Assembly (NCBI GenBank): GCA_026874595.1
Contig: CM049315.1
Location: 70,567,916 to 70,631,915 of the forward strand
Length of the DNA stretch: 64,000 bases
Origin: Sipunculus nudus
Taxonomy: Eukaryota > Annelida > Sipuncula > Golfingiida > Sipunculidae
Direction: 5' to 3'
The notes under the pieces were generated by a model that had not been told where the DNA came from, made no database searches, and was given only the letters and a program-made list of their open reading frames with translations. Below, one piece after another: positions 42,180 to 54,737 of this stretch (positions are counted from its first letter, which is position 1; every line of letters begins with the position of its first letter). The position numbers were made by a program, and so were the translations under genes.

Positions 42180-42516
42180 TCTCTTTCATCCGAGTCTGCC
42201 CCAAAAGAATTCCGTATTGGAGCATTGTTTACCAGCTTTTGACTGAAGAGCTGATATTCTTTGGTCTATCCGGTAAAATGCGTCAATATCGGACTGTTCG
42301 CTGTAATTCGAGCTCTCAAAATATCGCAAGACGGTCTTCATGACCTGGCGGTCTTCGGCGGATGATGACGGAGGTTGGGAACTATTTCCACAGGATCACA
42401 GGTTGGACAGGCTGTATCATCACTGCCTGTCACTGTTTCCACGATATCTTGATCGCTCAAAGGTTGTGCCGTTCCGATGTGATCAGCATTGACGAATGTC
42501 GCTTGGAATGGGATAG
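42180..42516 (-). pseudogene. pogo/Tigger transposase C-terminal remnant
   Basis: The minus strand reads FQATFVNADHIGTAQPLSDQ then DIVETVTGSDDTACPTCDPV, then in other frames VMKTVLRYFESS and IDAFYRIDQRI. The acidic stretch, LSD..IV and the final RYFE...ID.FY.ID block are the usual C-terminal layout of Tigger/jerky-type proteins. At least two frame changes are present. The catalytic part is missing on the other side of the LINE insertion. Confidence 0.6.
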
Positions 42517-43441
42517 TTACCAGGAAAATAGTAGAACATGAAAACGAGTTATTCGTAAAACGCACAGAATACTCCGGGGAGTTTAAAATGTTACGGGCTG
42601 TCAAAGATACGTTTTTGGAGCCATCAGTTCTCTGGATAGAGGCAAGAAATTTTCCAGGGTCTTACGGTATTTTTTCATACATATGTGGACATATGTGTCA
42701 CATATGTGGACTAACATATAATAATCCCGTACAACATGCTCTATTGGTGTGTGATGAGACAAAGGCTGAACGAGATAATCTGTGGGATTTTATTTTTGAC
42801 AAACTGAATGTGCACAGTAGCACATACCTTTTTAACCTGGATGATTTTAACCTAATTGCCCACTTGCTAGGCCAGCCCTTGCCAGGTATTTCATATAGGG
42901 GTATGATTCAACTTGTCTATCGAGCCGGCATAACGTTTAAAAACATTAAAACAGTCATTGAGTCGCTATGGCCTAATGAAGTATTTTAACGATGGGTCAA
43001 TTAGTTGTGTAAGTAACGTAATGTTTTATGCCAAACTATCAGGCATGTGATAATTTTTACACAGTGTAATCAAGTTGAAACCAGATTTATTTTATTTATA
43101 TACATAATATATATGAGCATTATAACAACATATGTGAAGAAAACCATAATATGCACACATGTAGTGAAGAAGAATAGTATATTCTAAGCTGCTTTTAGCC
43201 CCAAACAGAGGATGTATTGAAAATATTGTCGTAATTGGGGTTAAAGTATTGTTGTATTTGGTTGTTTTCTTCATTGAAAGGTCAATCGTAAAATAGGTAA
43301 CATTTATAGACATATACAACTTAATGTTTCAAGGCTGCATTTATGGTATGTTTAAAAAGTTCTTTTTTGTTCACTACATATAAAATAAAATGGTTGTACT
43401 CTTCAATGTAATGGAGGAAATAAAGACTATCAATCAATCAA
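42517..43441 (+). pseudogene. 5'-truncated LINE: C-terminal zinc domain and 3' tail
   Basis: An open frame to TAA at 42987-42989 reads IVEHENELFVKRTEYSG, then CHICGLTY...HALLVC (a C-x2-C-x7-H-x4-C cluster) and NLWDFIFDKLN. This is the typical region after the reverse transcriptase in several LINE clades. About 450 bp of 3' UTR follow and end in (ATCA)4 at about 43423-43441, a usual LINE tail. The left junction lies inside the pogo transposase remnant, consistent with target-primed insertion of a truncated copy. The clade is not assigned. Confidence 0.65.
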
Positions 43442-44110
43442 TCTGGACCGTCCTGCCGATCTGTATCCTTTGGCTGATCCCCCCTTGGTATTACGCCTGG
43501 GTTTTCAACAATTGACGATGTTTATATAGGCAGGAGATTAGAACAAACAAATTGACAAAAACCATTAATTGATAAAAAAAAACAATTTAAAACAGTCCCC
43601 GTTATTGTAAACAAACATTGAATTAAGTCTTTGAACCCCTGTATTACCGTTAATTGCTTCAAACTACTCATGTGGATTACCTCATTAAATGACACTTACC
43701 CAAACAACTCTAGGTGTGTAATCAACACCGGTCACTTGGCTGATGACTGCTGTCACCAAACAACTCAAGGGTGTTAAGTCATTAATTAATTAGTGGCACC
43801 GGGTACTAGCTCCATAAGCAGTGAGGCGTGACACGTTGTTCACAGAGACGCGGCCAGGTCAGCTGAGCCCGAGCGATAACACACCGGCTTCATGAAATCT
43901 TCGGACTTGTCTTAAGTTGGAATCAGAAAGTTGGCGAATGATCAAGGGAATGTGGCACATTGGGGTAAAAAAAAAAACACCTGGCGGATGGCGGATAGCG
44001 AGGCTGGCAAATGAAAGAGGTAAATAAGTAGTAAGGAAATCGGGACTTTGTCATTTGTAGGCGGTAGGCGAGGTTGGCGGATAAACAAGGGGCGAATGAA
44101 AGAGGTTAGA

Positions 44111-44111
<1 letters not shown>

Positions 44112-44171
<60 letters not shown>
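44112..44171. repeat. (TA)n microsatellite
   Basis: Right flank of the pogo-like element. Two further (TA)n tracts follow at 44279-44314 and 44548-44574. Confidence 0.9.
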
Positions 44172-44173
<2 letters not shown>

Positions 44174-44275
44174 AGTAGTATATAGGTGCTGAACGAATCT
44201 AACAGTGCTCCATTAGCCTGATGCTAAGAGCTGAATGTGTAACTGAACATTTTCGTTGTAAATTCTGTATATACA

Positions 44276-44318
<43 letters not shown>

Positions 44319-44329
44319 ATATAGTGACG

Positions 44330-44416
44330 GGAAACATGTCTAAAAGACGTAAAAAACATCCGCTCTTGTACTTCAGTATTGCGTCCCCTCTCTTTCAAAT
44401 CCTGGATACGCCACTG
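44330..44416 (-). mobile_element. hAT-like terminal fragment
   Basis: The minus strand starts CAGTGGCGTATCCAGGATTT at 44416, the widespread hAT-type terminus, followed by GAGAGGGGACG. Only one end is recognised. Confidence 0.4.
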
Positions 44417-44540
44417 GTATTCATTTGGTTTATTTTCACATCTGACTTTCAAAATAACCCGATGACCACTCTGTTTTGCTAAAAAAGCACATTAAATGTG
44501 TCTACATATTCTTGCGCTGTGGAAATTAATCAATATATGT

Positions 44541-44574
<34 letters not shown>

Positions 44575-44579
44575 CGTGT

Positions 44580-45360
44580 ATGTGTGCACGTGGGGGTGTG
44601 TGTACCTTGGTGAATAAGCCTTGCTAAGCCAAGCAGTCCGGTATCACTTTACATTAAAACCCGTGTACGCTCCTCCCTCTTAAACGTCTCTAACGAACCT
44701 GTTATTTATTGGTGCATGTATTAACAGTATATGCAGTGCGTCTTTTCTTACAAACCAGGACAAAGCTTTTGCTTTATTGTGCATAAACTGCCCACGAGAT
44801 ATCGGGAACAACCCGCACATGCCCCGTTATGTACACCTGGAGCGCTACATTGAGAATTAGTGGCACGGTCCTGTAAACACTCCATATTTCCGGTTGCTGG
44901 AATTTGCGATTTATGTGTCGAGGTCCTTCCTTTTAACAGATTAAGCACGTCACATACAAAGAAACTAATAGAACTGTATGTCGGTTAATACACGAGTCCT
45001 ATCATTACCCGGGTTATACTGAGCTGATCATGTTCGTGACCAAAAGTGTAAGACATAATAGACTGCTCCCACCTCACTAGTGCCATCTGATGGCGACGTA
45101 TGGCACTGGGTGCTCGGGTCCTTTTTATTGACAAAATAGTAAAAGTTCAAATTTTAAAACCTTATCCAAAACGTTGATGTTGATGTTGGTGGGTTTAATT
45201 TGTAATAACTCATTTGATTCATAACTCGAACGATTCATTTGACCCGAACGTAGCAGAAGATCATTAATGGAAATGAACATGCGCGCATTAAGACTGTAAC
45301 ATTTGCTTTGACTGCAGCTAACTGGGACCCCCATGCCGATACATACATACACACATATAT
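44580..45360. other. No gene seen
   Basis: Mixed-composition DNA without a recognised coding region. Confidence 0.3.
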
Positions 45361-45559
45361 ATCTATATATATAATTATTATTATTTTCATTATTATTATT
45401 ATTATTATTTTAATTATTATTATGTTACGTAGCCTCCTTCAAGGCAAACGACCGGCAAACGGAAGGTCATGGGTTCGATTCCCTTTTGAAATGATCCGAC
45501 CTTTCTGTGTATTCAAGTTCTCACTCTCTATACAATTAACCATCATGGTTATCCATACA

Positions 45560-45668
<109 letters not shown>

Positions 45669-45870
45669 ATATGCAAACCACTGCAAACCACATAGTTTAT
45701 TTACCAATTTTAACATTTGTATTATTCCTCTGACGAAGGCTACACATGCAGCACAATATTAAGCGGCAGTTTGTCTTTATCTGCATAATCTAAATGTTAG
45801 CGTCGATGTTTCCCCTATGTTTATGTTCATTGACTGTTTTGAGTCAATACCCGGAGAATTTAGAAATGTG

Positions 45871-45934
<64 letters not shown>

Positions 45935-46321
45935 GAATATAATTGAATTCTTAAGCTTTGTTTGGACTTTTCCGAGTACTGAAACGTTTGGAATAAATAT
46001 ACAATAAAAAGTGGATGTGTTTACCCTGGTACGGGCACCGACATGACGCCCAGTGTCAAGTAAATACAATGAAAATGTTATTAATTACCTAAAAGTCAAA
46101 GATCTGGATTCTTTTATGTATAATATAACTTAATATAATTTATAAACTTGATGCCACGGGGCTTTCCAGCACCCAGTCTTGCTCAGGAGCGCCTATAATT
46201 TAAGTTAAACAATTTAAAATAAGAAATAAATAAAAATACTAAAAAGCGTTGGAATTTTCTTAGATTATTAAGAGTCTGTTAGTGGTGAAACTGACTAGAG
46301 AAATAGTCTTGTCATACGCAA

Positions 46322-46745
46322 AGCTAAAACATGTCTTTATTTATTTTTTCTTGAAAGCGTAATGTGACCCACACATTTAAAGGACCATAGGCAGCTGATT
46401 CAATATATTTGGTGCAGCGGCTGCAAAGGCGCGGTCTCCTTAGGATCTGGTTCTGGAGGCTGGTTGCTGCAGGAGTAGCTGGCTGTTTGATCAAAAACTC
46501 CTTGATGGCACATATGGGGACACAAGCTGAGAGTGTAGCTTTAGTTTGGGCTAAACCATTCACACATTGATAGTTAAGATATAAAGCTTTGAAAATGACC
46601 CGATGCCAGTGAAGATCTCCCGGAATTCCTATGATGCTGTCACTCATACGCTTCCTGGTTACTATCCGAGCTGCACGGTTTTGGATGCACTTCTGTATAA
46701 CAATCTACGCAGCTGGTACATTATGAAGTATGGCCGGGTATTGCT
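46322..46745 (-). pseudogene. LINE reverse-transcriptase C-terminal remnant
   Basis: From 46690 downward: IQNRAARIVTRKR, then DLHWHRVIFKALYLNYQCVNGLA, then IESAAYGPLNVW. This is the signature after the catalytic domain of CR1/L2/Jockey-type reverse transcriptases (QNRAAR, LHW.PV, A.P..WN). The upstream catalytic core is absent and the frame is only partly open. Confidence 0.65.
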
Positions 46746-46811
46746 CACAATTTCATGTTGCGATATGTATGCGGTATGTTTATTGTTTACAGAATTTTAT
46801 AGAATTCCCCC

Positions 46812-46817
<6 letters not shown>

Positions 46818-46863
<46 letters not shown>
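46818..46863. repeat. (TA)n microsatellite
   Basis: 46 bp of (TA)n. Confidence 0.9.
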
Positions 46864-46868
<5 letters not shown>

Positions 46869-47163
46869 TATTGTTATTACTGATAAATCTTTATCATGTT
46901 AAATATAATGACACAATAACTGTTTTGATCCCGATTAGTTTATTTCAAGAAATATGGCAACATTTAGTGACAATTTAGTGTACTTTTGACAGTACTCAAA
47001 GAAACATTCAAAATTAAAGTTTTCTCTAGGACTTACATGTGCAAATAACTTGCCAATTATATAATTCTGGATTGTGGTTTTCACATACAGGGACAGGTGA
47101 TGTGCACAATCACAGGCGTGTACCACATCGCAAGGCTGCTGTTCTTTGACAATAATACTATTA

Positions 47164-47482
47164 CTAGCAATTACCCGTGCTACGCACGGTTTGGGGCGAG
47201 CATTTAGTTCTAATGTCAAATAGCTTATCATAGATGAAAGTCTTGGTTGTACAATGTTACCGTCATAAGATCTCTTTGAATCTGACATTTGGTATAAGTA
47301 TTCTGTTTTTGAGTTGACCTTGTGTCGGAGTCTGGATGACTTGGACGAATATGTTCCTGTAGAATGGTGGAATATCTTCTGTCAAACCCGGAGCATATGT
47401 ATGATGAAAACCATGGCAATCCGTAATGTCCAGAGGAGATACGGAAGACCACACAAATCGCGTTCCGCTATTAATATATAGA
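47164..47482 (-). mobile_element. Complete non-autonomous Helitron, 319 bp
   Basis: On the minus strand the 5' end is TCTATATATTAATAGCGG (from 47482) and the 3' end is a hairpin CCGTGC-GTA-GCACGG, seven bases, then CTAG (47167-47164). The base before the 5' end is A and the base after CTAG is T, as expected for insertion between A and T. No coding capacity. Its 5' part is shared with the R1 repeats at 23505-23870 and 48930-49299. Confidence 0.8.
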
Positions 47483-47876
47483 TTCATTATATGCATGGTG
47501 TTATGCATAAAACTAAATGAAGCCAAGCGATTGGCCGGAGAATTTTCGAAGAAGTGATAAATAAAGTCATTTTTATATGAAAATATATTATGCTGAACAT
47601 CGCCATTTAAAGTTGCCCTCCGACCCCGTCAATCCGCCAGTAAAGGAACCTGTTATCTTGCATGAGACGTGTTCTCGATAATTGCATTCCCGTTATCAGG
47701 CACAAAAACTGAGCACTCACATGGTCGGGCAATTCCGCTGCGCAAAAGTTCGTGGTAGCATTATATTATATGGTACATATAAAGGCTGTAAATATTTTTT
47801 AAATATCACGCACTCCAAAGGACCTTTCCTGTTTGAAAGCTAAGCCAATGTTTTCCAGTGAGACAATCACTGCATT

Positions 47877-48855
47877 CAGGCAGTGTGTAAACTCGGACCC
47901 CACGGACTCCGGATCCCGGACCCCAAGAAAAAAATTGTAATTCTTAAACTTTCATGGTAATTTATCCAGATATTTTAGCATAAACGTATTAAAGACATAT
48001 TTAATATTATGTTTGGTTAAAAATTAGTAGAAATAGTCTGATTTGCAGAAAAAAAAATTGATAATTAACACTTACGGACCCTGGCGCACGAACCTCACGG
48101 ATTACAGGGACCCCGTTTACTCGTTGTATTACCATTTCTTTAGTACATATTTTCACAACACGTTTAACCATAACACCCATGTGATTTATTATTGTGTTAT
48201 TATTTGTATTTTTACATTTTTATGTCTCAGTTTTTATTCATAATTTTATATATGCTATTTATTACATTTGTGTAGCATTTTAAAAAGTACAATAATTAAA
48301 AACATTTACAAAATCATTATTTTGGAACCTATAGTTGCTTGAAATGCAAGTAAACAACATTTCCTTTCGGTATTTATATTATTGCCAACTTTAAATTGCC
48401 TGGTTGGTATGAATGGAACACGAAACCTTTTGTTATGTGGAAGGGCTCGGAATTATCAGTCTCGGGTCCGCAACGACTGTTAGTGCACATCGAATAAATT
48501 TCCCCAAGTGTGCCCGCACTATTAAATTTTCATTTAAAATAAAACAAAAATTATATTTAGTGTGTGACATGAAAGCTATTTTATTCCTCTTTTAGTCAAA
48601 AATATGAGCGGTGGTTACTGTCCGTCAAAATGGAACAGTCAGCAAAGTCAAGTTAAATGAGGTCCATCTTCATCGAAATGTTTTTGTAAACTTAAATCTT
48701 TCAGTAAATCGGTCATTTTCAAAGCTGCAACATTTAGGGACTTTGCTCTGTTTTTCATCAGCAATAGTGGTTTTCTCGGTTTAAATGATGAAAAATGAGG
48801 AAATTGGTTTTCGGGGTCAGGGGACCGTGAGGTTCGGGTTTTACACACTGCCCTG
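47877..48855. mobile_element. hAT-like non-autonomous element with 8-bp target duplication
   Basis: Left end CAGGCAGTGTGTAAACTCGG and right end (minus strand) CAGGGCAGTGTGTAAAACCC are inverted repeats that continue through GAACCTCACGG/GACCCCACGG. CAATCACT occurs at 47864-47871 and again at 48856-48863. The left copy is separated from the end by GCATT, so the exact border is uncertain by five bases. The AT-rich interior has no transposase. Confidence 0.75.
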
Positions 48856-48929
48856 CAATCACTACCGTTCGGAAAACTTCATTCTTTAAAAGATCCCCCT
48901 TTTAAGCATTCTCCTCTTGTGCACAATAG

Positions 48930-49299
48930 ACCTTTTTTGCTGCGCAGAGATTGCCTTTTGAGAAGGGATCACGAATGGGGATTTATTTCGGGCGGGTCAC
49001 CTCGAAATATAAGAAAATCCCAGATAGGGCCCCCGGGAGTAAAACTGTCCCGCCATCACACACTCTATGACCATTGTGTTACCGGGCCCAAAGACACAAA
49101 GAAAAGAGGCACCCGCGGGAGAGCAAATATCAAAATTATAAATTATGCACGTAATACGCAAATATTGCAAACAAAAGTGGGTGGAATCTCTTCGGACAAA
49201 CCCAGAGCATATGTGTGTCGAAAATCACGGCAATCCGTACGGTGGTATCAGAGAAGATACGGAAAATCACATAAATCGCCTTACGCTATTAAAATTTGA
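48930..49299 (-). mobile_element. R1 repeat, Helitron-5'-end-like, copy 2
   Basis: About 370 bp close to 23505-23870. The minus-strand start TCAAATTTTAATAGCG at 49299 follows an A and resembles the 5' end of the short Helitron at 47164-47482. No CTAG hairpin end was found. Confidence 0.55.
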
Positions 49300-49309
49300 T
49301 GTTGACACT

Positions 49310-49940
49310 TGATCTTCTTGCAGTTACTGTAAGACGTGTGGAGATAATCAATGATTATTATGACGAAATACTTCTCGTATACCAATAAGATATCGAGCAG
49401 ACATGTAAATTTTTTGCTTAAGTAGTTTACACTATCCGACCAGCTCCAAGGGTGATTCATTCTCCGGGAAAATGACCCTGGGCGGTCCGTAGCTAGAATT
49501 TTGATAATTTTGATGGAGCTGATAGACGTGATGATGCCAGCCAAGCCGCGAAGAAGCCTGTAAGAAGCCGCCACCGTTTTACCGTACCGGTGACCGGAGA
49601 AAGCTACAGTAACCACAAGCCACAAAGCCCCAAGCGGACCACGCCCTGCCAATAACCGCAGCATGACCTCCATCAATCTAGAGTGCTAAACCCTTATCGA
49701 ACGACCATGAGCGAATAATTAGTTTTCTTCATAAGCACATGCAAATTTCGTGGGACGGACCTTTGATTTATGGTACATCAGGCTTGATATTTTCCTACTT
49801 AACATCTAAATAAACAGGAGCGGCTGTAAATGTATGCTTGTCATTGGTCCAATCCCACTGAGATGTTAACATTTGTAACAAAAACATTTTTACTACCAAA
49901 AAAAATAATTTTGATCACATTGACAAAATATCGAAATTTT
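49310..49940. other. No gene seen
   Basis: No coding region or nameable repeat. Confidence 0.3.
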
Positions 49941-49949
49941 CGATTTTTG

Positions 49950-50018
49950 GCAAGTGTATTGCGATTCGCAGTATGCGAATCGTCGTATTGCGATATATCG
50001 ATAATATCGCGCAGCCCT
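49950..50018 (-). mobile_element. hAT-like terminal fragment with hairpin
   Basis: The minus strand reads CTAGGGCTGCGCGATATTAT, then CGATATATCGCAATACGACG. Inside lies the perfect hairpin CGATTCGCA-GTA-TGCGAATCG (49962-49982). A GGGCTGCGCGAT start is typical of one hAT group. It borders a (TA)n tract (50027-50100); the other end is not found. Confidence 0.5.
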
Positions 50019-50023
50019 AGTAC

Positions 50024-50026
<3 letters not shown>

Positions 50027-50100
<74 letters not shown>
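50027..50100. repeat. (TA)n microsatellite
   Basis: 74 bp of (TA)n; a second tract lies at 50218-50258. Confidence 0.9.
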
Positions 50101-50101
<1 letters not shown>

Positions 50102-50216
50102 CGATTAAGAAAACAACATTTTAAATTCACCACAGACTGTTTCACGGGATGCGACCCGATCCTCCGGGGAATGTTGTTAGATTCTAACAGAAGCGTAGGT
50201 AGAGTTACTCTACCTA

Positions 50217-50261
<45 letters not shown>

Positions 50262-50794
50262 TGCGTATGCAGCACGTTATGATCGCTCACGGTAGTGATC
50301 GAAAAAGCATGGTAACCCACGTTAGTGATAGGGTATTCCTCTGGCAGATGACTTCTTTATTCGTGCAACTCTATATATCGCCGATTTCGCTGCATACGGG
50401 TACGTACAGGATACGCAGATATTGAACGCTAGCTTATGTGATGCTGGTGACCTTGCGAACATAAAGCCAACCTCAGTATATATACAGTATATACAATATA
50501 TAAATGCTGTCCACGAGTTAACTTATGCAGGAGTGATAACTATATCTGAAATAAAGTGTGCAGGTCTATTAAACACACAGGATGTTATGATAGAGTCACT
50601 TGGTTCAAAACGCTTTCTTTGTAGTCTTGGAGCTGGGATCGTTTCTCAAATACTTAAGTCATACTTAAGTGTTTACTTCCTTTTAACGATTCGTCAATGT
50701 ATTTATACAGGATCATTCAGAGAAGACGCCATATAGACCTCTTAAACTTCAGTCACGTAACAATTCTCGCGTGGAAGGCTATAAACTAGAAATA

Positions 50795-51157
50795 TGCATT
50801 CTCAGGAATGCAGGCCTCCGCTGTGTAGGAGGTCTTGAATGTGGGGTACCCGTAACCCGTGTTTACATTCACTTAATGTGCATTTTGGGTGCATAAGTTC
50901 TCCAATACAAGTGTTTGAATTCACTGATTCGGCCCACATACTCCCCATGTCCAATCGTGCATACGTGACTGCACGTTTATGAATATTTTTAGAAGTCCGG
51001 ATTTCTTTAAGTCTGGTTCTAATCAATTCTTCATTGGCCCGTTCCCGAAAGCCCTGTACATTTCATGGAATTCCGTTCATGATTGCTTGAGTAATACTGT
51101 GAACAAACACACACACAAACACGAACGGGAATGAATGTATACCCTCCTGGCGAAGCA
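50795..51157 (-). repeat. F2 interspersed repeat, copy 3
   Basis: Inverse orientation: TGCATTCTCAGGAATGCAGG at the low end and ACCCTCCTGGCG at the high end. Confidence 0.75.
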
Positions 51158-52010
51158 ATTATTTGCGTTCGGACAATCATCACAAAAGGTGAGGGCACTC
51201 AGTGGCTTTCGCCGCGGTGGTATACATGTACTTGAAATCACGAATAGGACAAATTAGAGATATACACAAATGATACCACTGGCTCTGTTTGTTCTTTATT
51301 TCACCACTTACACTTATAGAATAGAATTGTATAGAAGGAGATATATATGGTGGGGGTTATGATATTAAGTGTATATGTGTGCGTGTTGTATGTGAATGTA
51401 TGTGTCGAGAGTGCGGCTCGTTTTCAATTGTCACCCTTTTGAACCAGATGGTGAAAATCGCTAGTGCATGTATCATTCACGAATTAATGTGGAGGGAAGT
51501 TAAAATGTAAATTAACCACAATACTCCATCAGCTGCTTATGGTGTAAAATAAATGCAAAAAAATTCTTACTAAATTTTGTCGAAACTGCGTCGGGCTTTA
51601 TATATGTTCTTTTCCACCGTAATCTCCAAGGCATTTTGGTTAAATATAACCAGAACCTCTCACAGATTCTCTTATTTTTCAGTGACATAGAAAACTAAAA
51701 AGTTAGAATATATTTGAGTAAGAAATGTCCAAAAATATTTCCATTCATATTTTAAAACAAAATAATAGGGTTAAATCTTATGATGAATTGAACACATGAT
51801 AAGGTTGTTGATAAATCCATATTTTTCCTAGACATTCCCGGGCTTTGTGGCAAACGCATAAATACAATAAAAACTATAATCTTAAAAATTGTTAAATTAA
51901 ATTCATCATTGAGCTTTGCATTTAGATCATGCCACCACGTGATACCACACATTCTTAATATAACAAAACCATGTATGAAAAGTTGGAAATAAAGCGACGT
52001 ACTTGTTGCT
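51158..52010. other. No gene seen
   Basis: AT-rich; no recognised feature. Confidence 0.3.
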
Positions 52011-52287
52011 TCCGCCAGGATGGTATCCGTTTACCCCGTTTGTGTGTGTTTGTGTGTTTTTGTTCACAACATATACATTACTCACGTGAACAAAACATTT
52101 TTTCAAGGCATTTTTGGAAGGTGGCAAGGAAGAATTTGGTGTGGACCCGGTACATGATCCGGACTCAGTAAAGTTATTAAGGTATATTCACAAATGTACA
52201 GTCACGTATGCATGAATGAACCCGGAAATATGGGCCGAATAAGTGAATGCCCACATAGCGCAGGCTTGTATTTCATAGAATGCAGAT
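52011..52287 (+). repeat. F2 interspersed repeat, copy 4
   Basis: TCCGCCAGGATGGTATCCG at the start and GCGCAGGCTTGTATTTC near the end; slightly shorter than the other copies. Confidence 0.7.
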
Positions 52288-53183
52288 TTCAAGTTAGGAT
52301 AATGTAATTAATAGAATGTTTAAAAAATAGATGCTTGATTGAGCTACATAGATGTTCCCCATGTAGAAAATATTGAAAAGTTTTTCGTTTTCTGTACTGC
52401 CTGGGTGACGCATTATTTATATATAACATTCATGTTGATGAAAAACAGTTTTTTTGATATTATATTCCTAATACTTCCCTACTTTACTTCTTAAAACACA
52501 TTCTATGTCAGTAAAGCCTGACATGAACCAGATTTCACGTGAATTGCCACGCTGTGACTTTATGAGCTCTCTGATCTCTTGTTATGTGAAGGCGGACATA
52601 TATAAGACATCATCTCCTTTGTAATGAATAAGTGTCAGGGATATAGTCAAGGTTTGATTGTTACTCTGAACTACACTAATTGACAGCATCGGTACACTTC
52701 TTGAACCTAGCAAACCGTGTTTGCCCTTCCATGCACCTTTTATTTTTTACAAGTACCTTTGCCGTAGGTATATCAGTTAATTTAAATATGACTGGAGGCA
52801 TAAAAAACAATTTTGTCCCTAAAGCGGGTATATTTCAGTGAATGTGATACGACAATACATTATTTTAAATTAGTTTTTATTTATATAAGGTGTATTTATT
52901 CTGTTTGAAAAAGCACGTAACAGTCAGCAAAAAAAAAAAATGAAATTATTAATTAAAGTTGTGTCTGATGTAAAAGTATTTAGTGTACATGTACACTTGT
53001 TAGGGTCTAATATATACGTAGTGACATGGTGGAACCTTTGTTCCGGTTGACGACCATCGTCAACATTCATTTCAGCTGAGAATACATGTAATCAAAATTT
53101 CATGTTCCTAAAGTTCCTCTGTTTATAAAACATGACCTGACATAATAATGGAGCACTACACTGTATCATCATGCTCTAATTCG
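52288..53183. other. No gene seen
   Basis: AT-rich spacer between two F2 copies. Confidence 0.3.
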
Positions 53184-53551
53184 CTCCGCCAGAAGGATGT
53201 ACGTTCATTCCCGTTTGCTTGTGTGTGTTTGTGCATGTGTTTGTTACAACTTAACTCACGTAATCATGAATTAAATCTCATGATAATACCATGGCATTTC
53301 GGGAATGGCCAATGAAGAAACGATTAGATTTTGGTGTGGATCCGGCACATAGTCAGGATTCTGGAACGCAGTCAAGGAATATTCACAAATGTACAGTCAT
53401 TTATGCACGAATTAACATTGGACTATGGGCCGAATAAGTGAATGAAACACATAACCTTTGAATACGTCAATAAGTGAACGAAGACACGGGTTGCGGAGCA
53501 CCCCACATTAAGGACCGCCATAATGCTGAAGGCCTGCATTCCTGAGAATGC
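53184..53551 (+). repeat. F2 interspersed repeat, copy 5
   Basis: CTCCGCCAGAAGGATG to AAGGCCTGCATTCCTGAGAA; the longest plus-strand copy, with the GGGCCGAATAAGTGAATG block. Confidence 0.75.
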
Positions 53552-54386
53552 ATTTTTCTGGTTAAACAGTATATTACTAAAATATAGTGTAATGTACTAC
53601 AAAACACTACCACCTTTGCTTTTCAGCACCGAACTGGTCTGGAGAAATGGTAACTTATTTGTCACACCTTTCATTTAATGGACCTTGTTAGAACCTTTTA
53701 CTAGAGCTTTCATTTAATGGACCTTGTTATATACAGTGCCATTGATGTTACAAGTACTGTTAAGAATGTGGCTATCAAATGTTTCCTTACACTCCTCGAT
53801 TCGCTGGCGTATTATTGTAACAGAACTTGTACAAACGTTCAGTCAAGTCCTAGAGGGCGGCGTGGGCAGTCTTTGTTTGTACCGTACTTGAGCTTGTACA
53901 TATTTGTGTACGGGTTTATGTCCAGGTTTGGGCAGCTTTGTGTACTTTCTGGTAAACATTATTGATACCAGGACATCCACTGAACTTTTATTTATATATA
54001 TATCATGTGAATGGGCAACAACTATAGCCTGTGTCTGCTTTCAACGCCTGTACCATATAGTACACTCCGCGGCCATATTGTTGGCATGTCCGGTCACAAA
54101 ACAAGCTCTTGTATTTCTGTCCTTGTGTGCAACTGTTACTTCACATTTAACCGTCTATATATTAACATGTTTGTAACCCTGTCAACATAGATCAAGCGTG
54201 GTTTGTGGAGTCTGAGTTTGCTTGTCCACACAATAACGCCAGATGTTTAATTAAATTTCGATCGAATTTGTTTGAGAATGGACCATGTGTCAAAAATCGT
54301 TTGCAATCGTTTCATATTGGATAGACAGAACTGAACTGCTCATCTGGGTCCAACCTAGCTCAACCACTTTTTTTCTGCTAGAAAAA
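53552..54386. other. No gene seen
   Basis: Short open frames only; no recognised product. Confidence 0.3.
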
Positions 54387-54737
54387 TGAATTCTCAGGAA
54401 TACCGGCCTCCGCCATGTGGGCGGTCCTTAATGTTGGGTACTCCATTTTTCAGGTTCTTTGGGTGCATAATTTCGCTTACAAACGTAACATTGAATTATT
54501 CGGCCCATATCCCCATGTTCAATCGTGCATATGTGACTGTACATTTGTGAATATTCCTGGAAGTCCTTCCCGGACCCGGACCCAAATCTAATCGATTCTT
54601 CATTGGCCCATTCCAAAAATGTCCTGAAAATATAATGAGATTCCGTTCATCATTGCATGATTTATGTTGTGAACAAACACACAATAACACACACACACGA
54701 GCACGGAGATAAAAGTACACTCTCCTGGCGGAGGAAA
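54387..54737 (-). repeat. F2 interspersed repeat, copy 6
   Basis: Inverse orientation: GAATTCTCAGGAATACCGGC at the low end and CTCTCCTGGCGGAG at the high end. Confidence 0.75.

Larger units (their letters stand above)
41857..44112. mobile_element. pogo/Tigger-like element in (TA)n, with nested LINE
   Basis: Left end CAGTCTAAACTCTTTCATTC at 41857; the right end read on the minus strand from about 44112 is CTCTAACCTCTTTCATTCGCC. Both ends continue with GCGGTA(A/G)GCGAGG(G/T)TGGCGG motifs. CAGT-type ends, a TA target and a Tigger-like transposase C-terminus in the interior place it in the pogo branch of Tc1/mariner. A LINE 3' end (about 42517-43441) was inserted later. Confidence 0.75.

Noticed and set aside
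45430-45500. Second tRNA-like head (GGTTCGATTCCC near 45472)
   Set aside because: B box only; no matching A box at the right distance and no SINE body seen.
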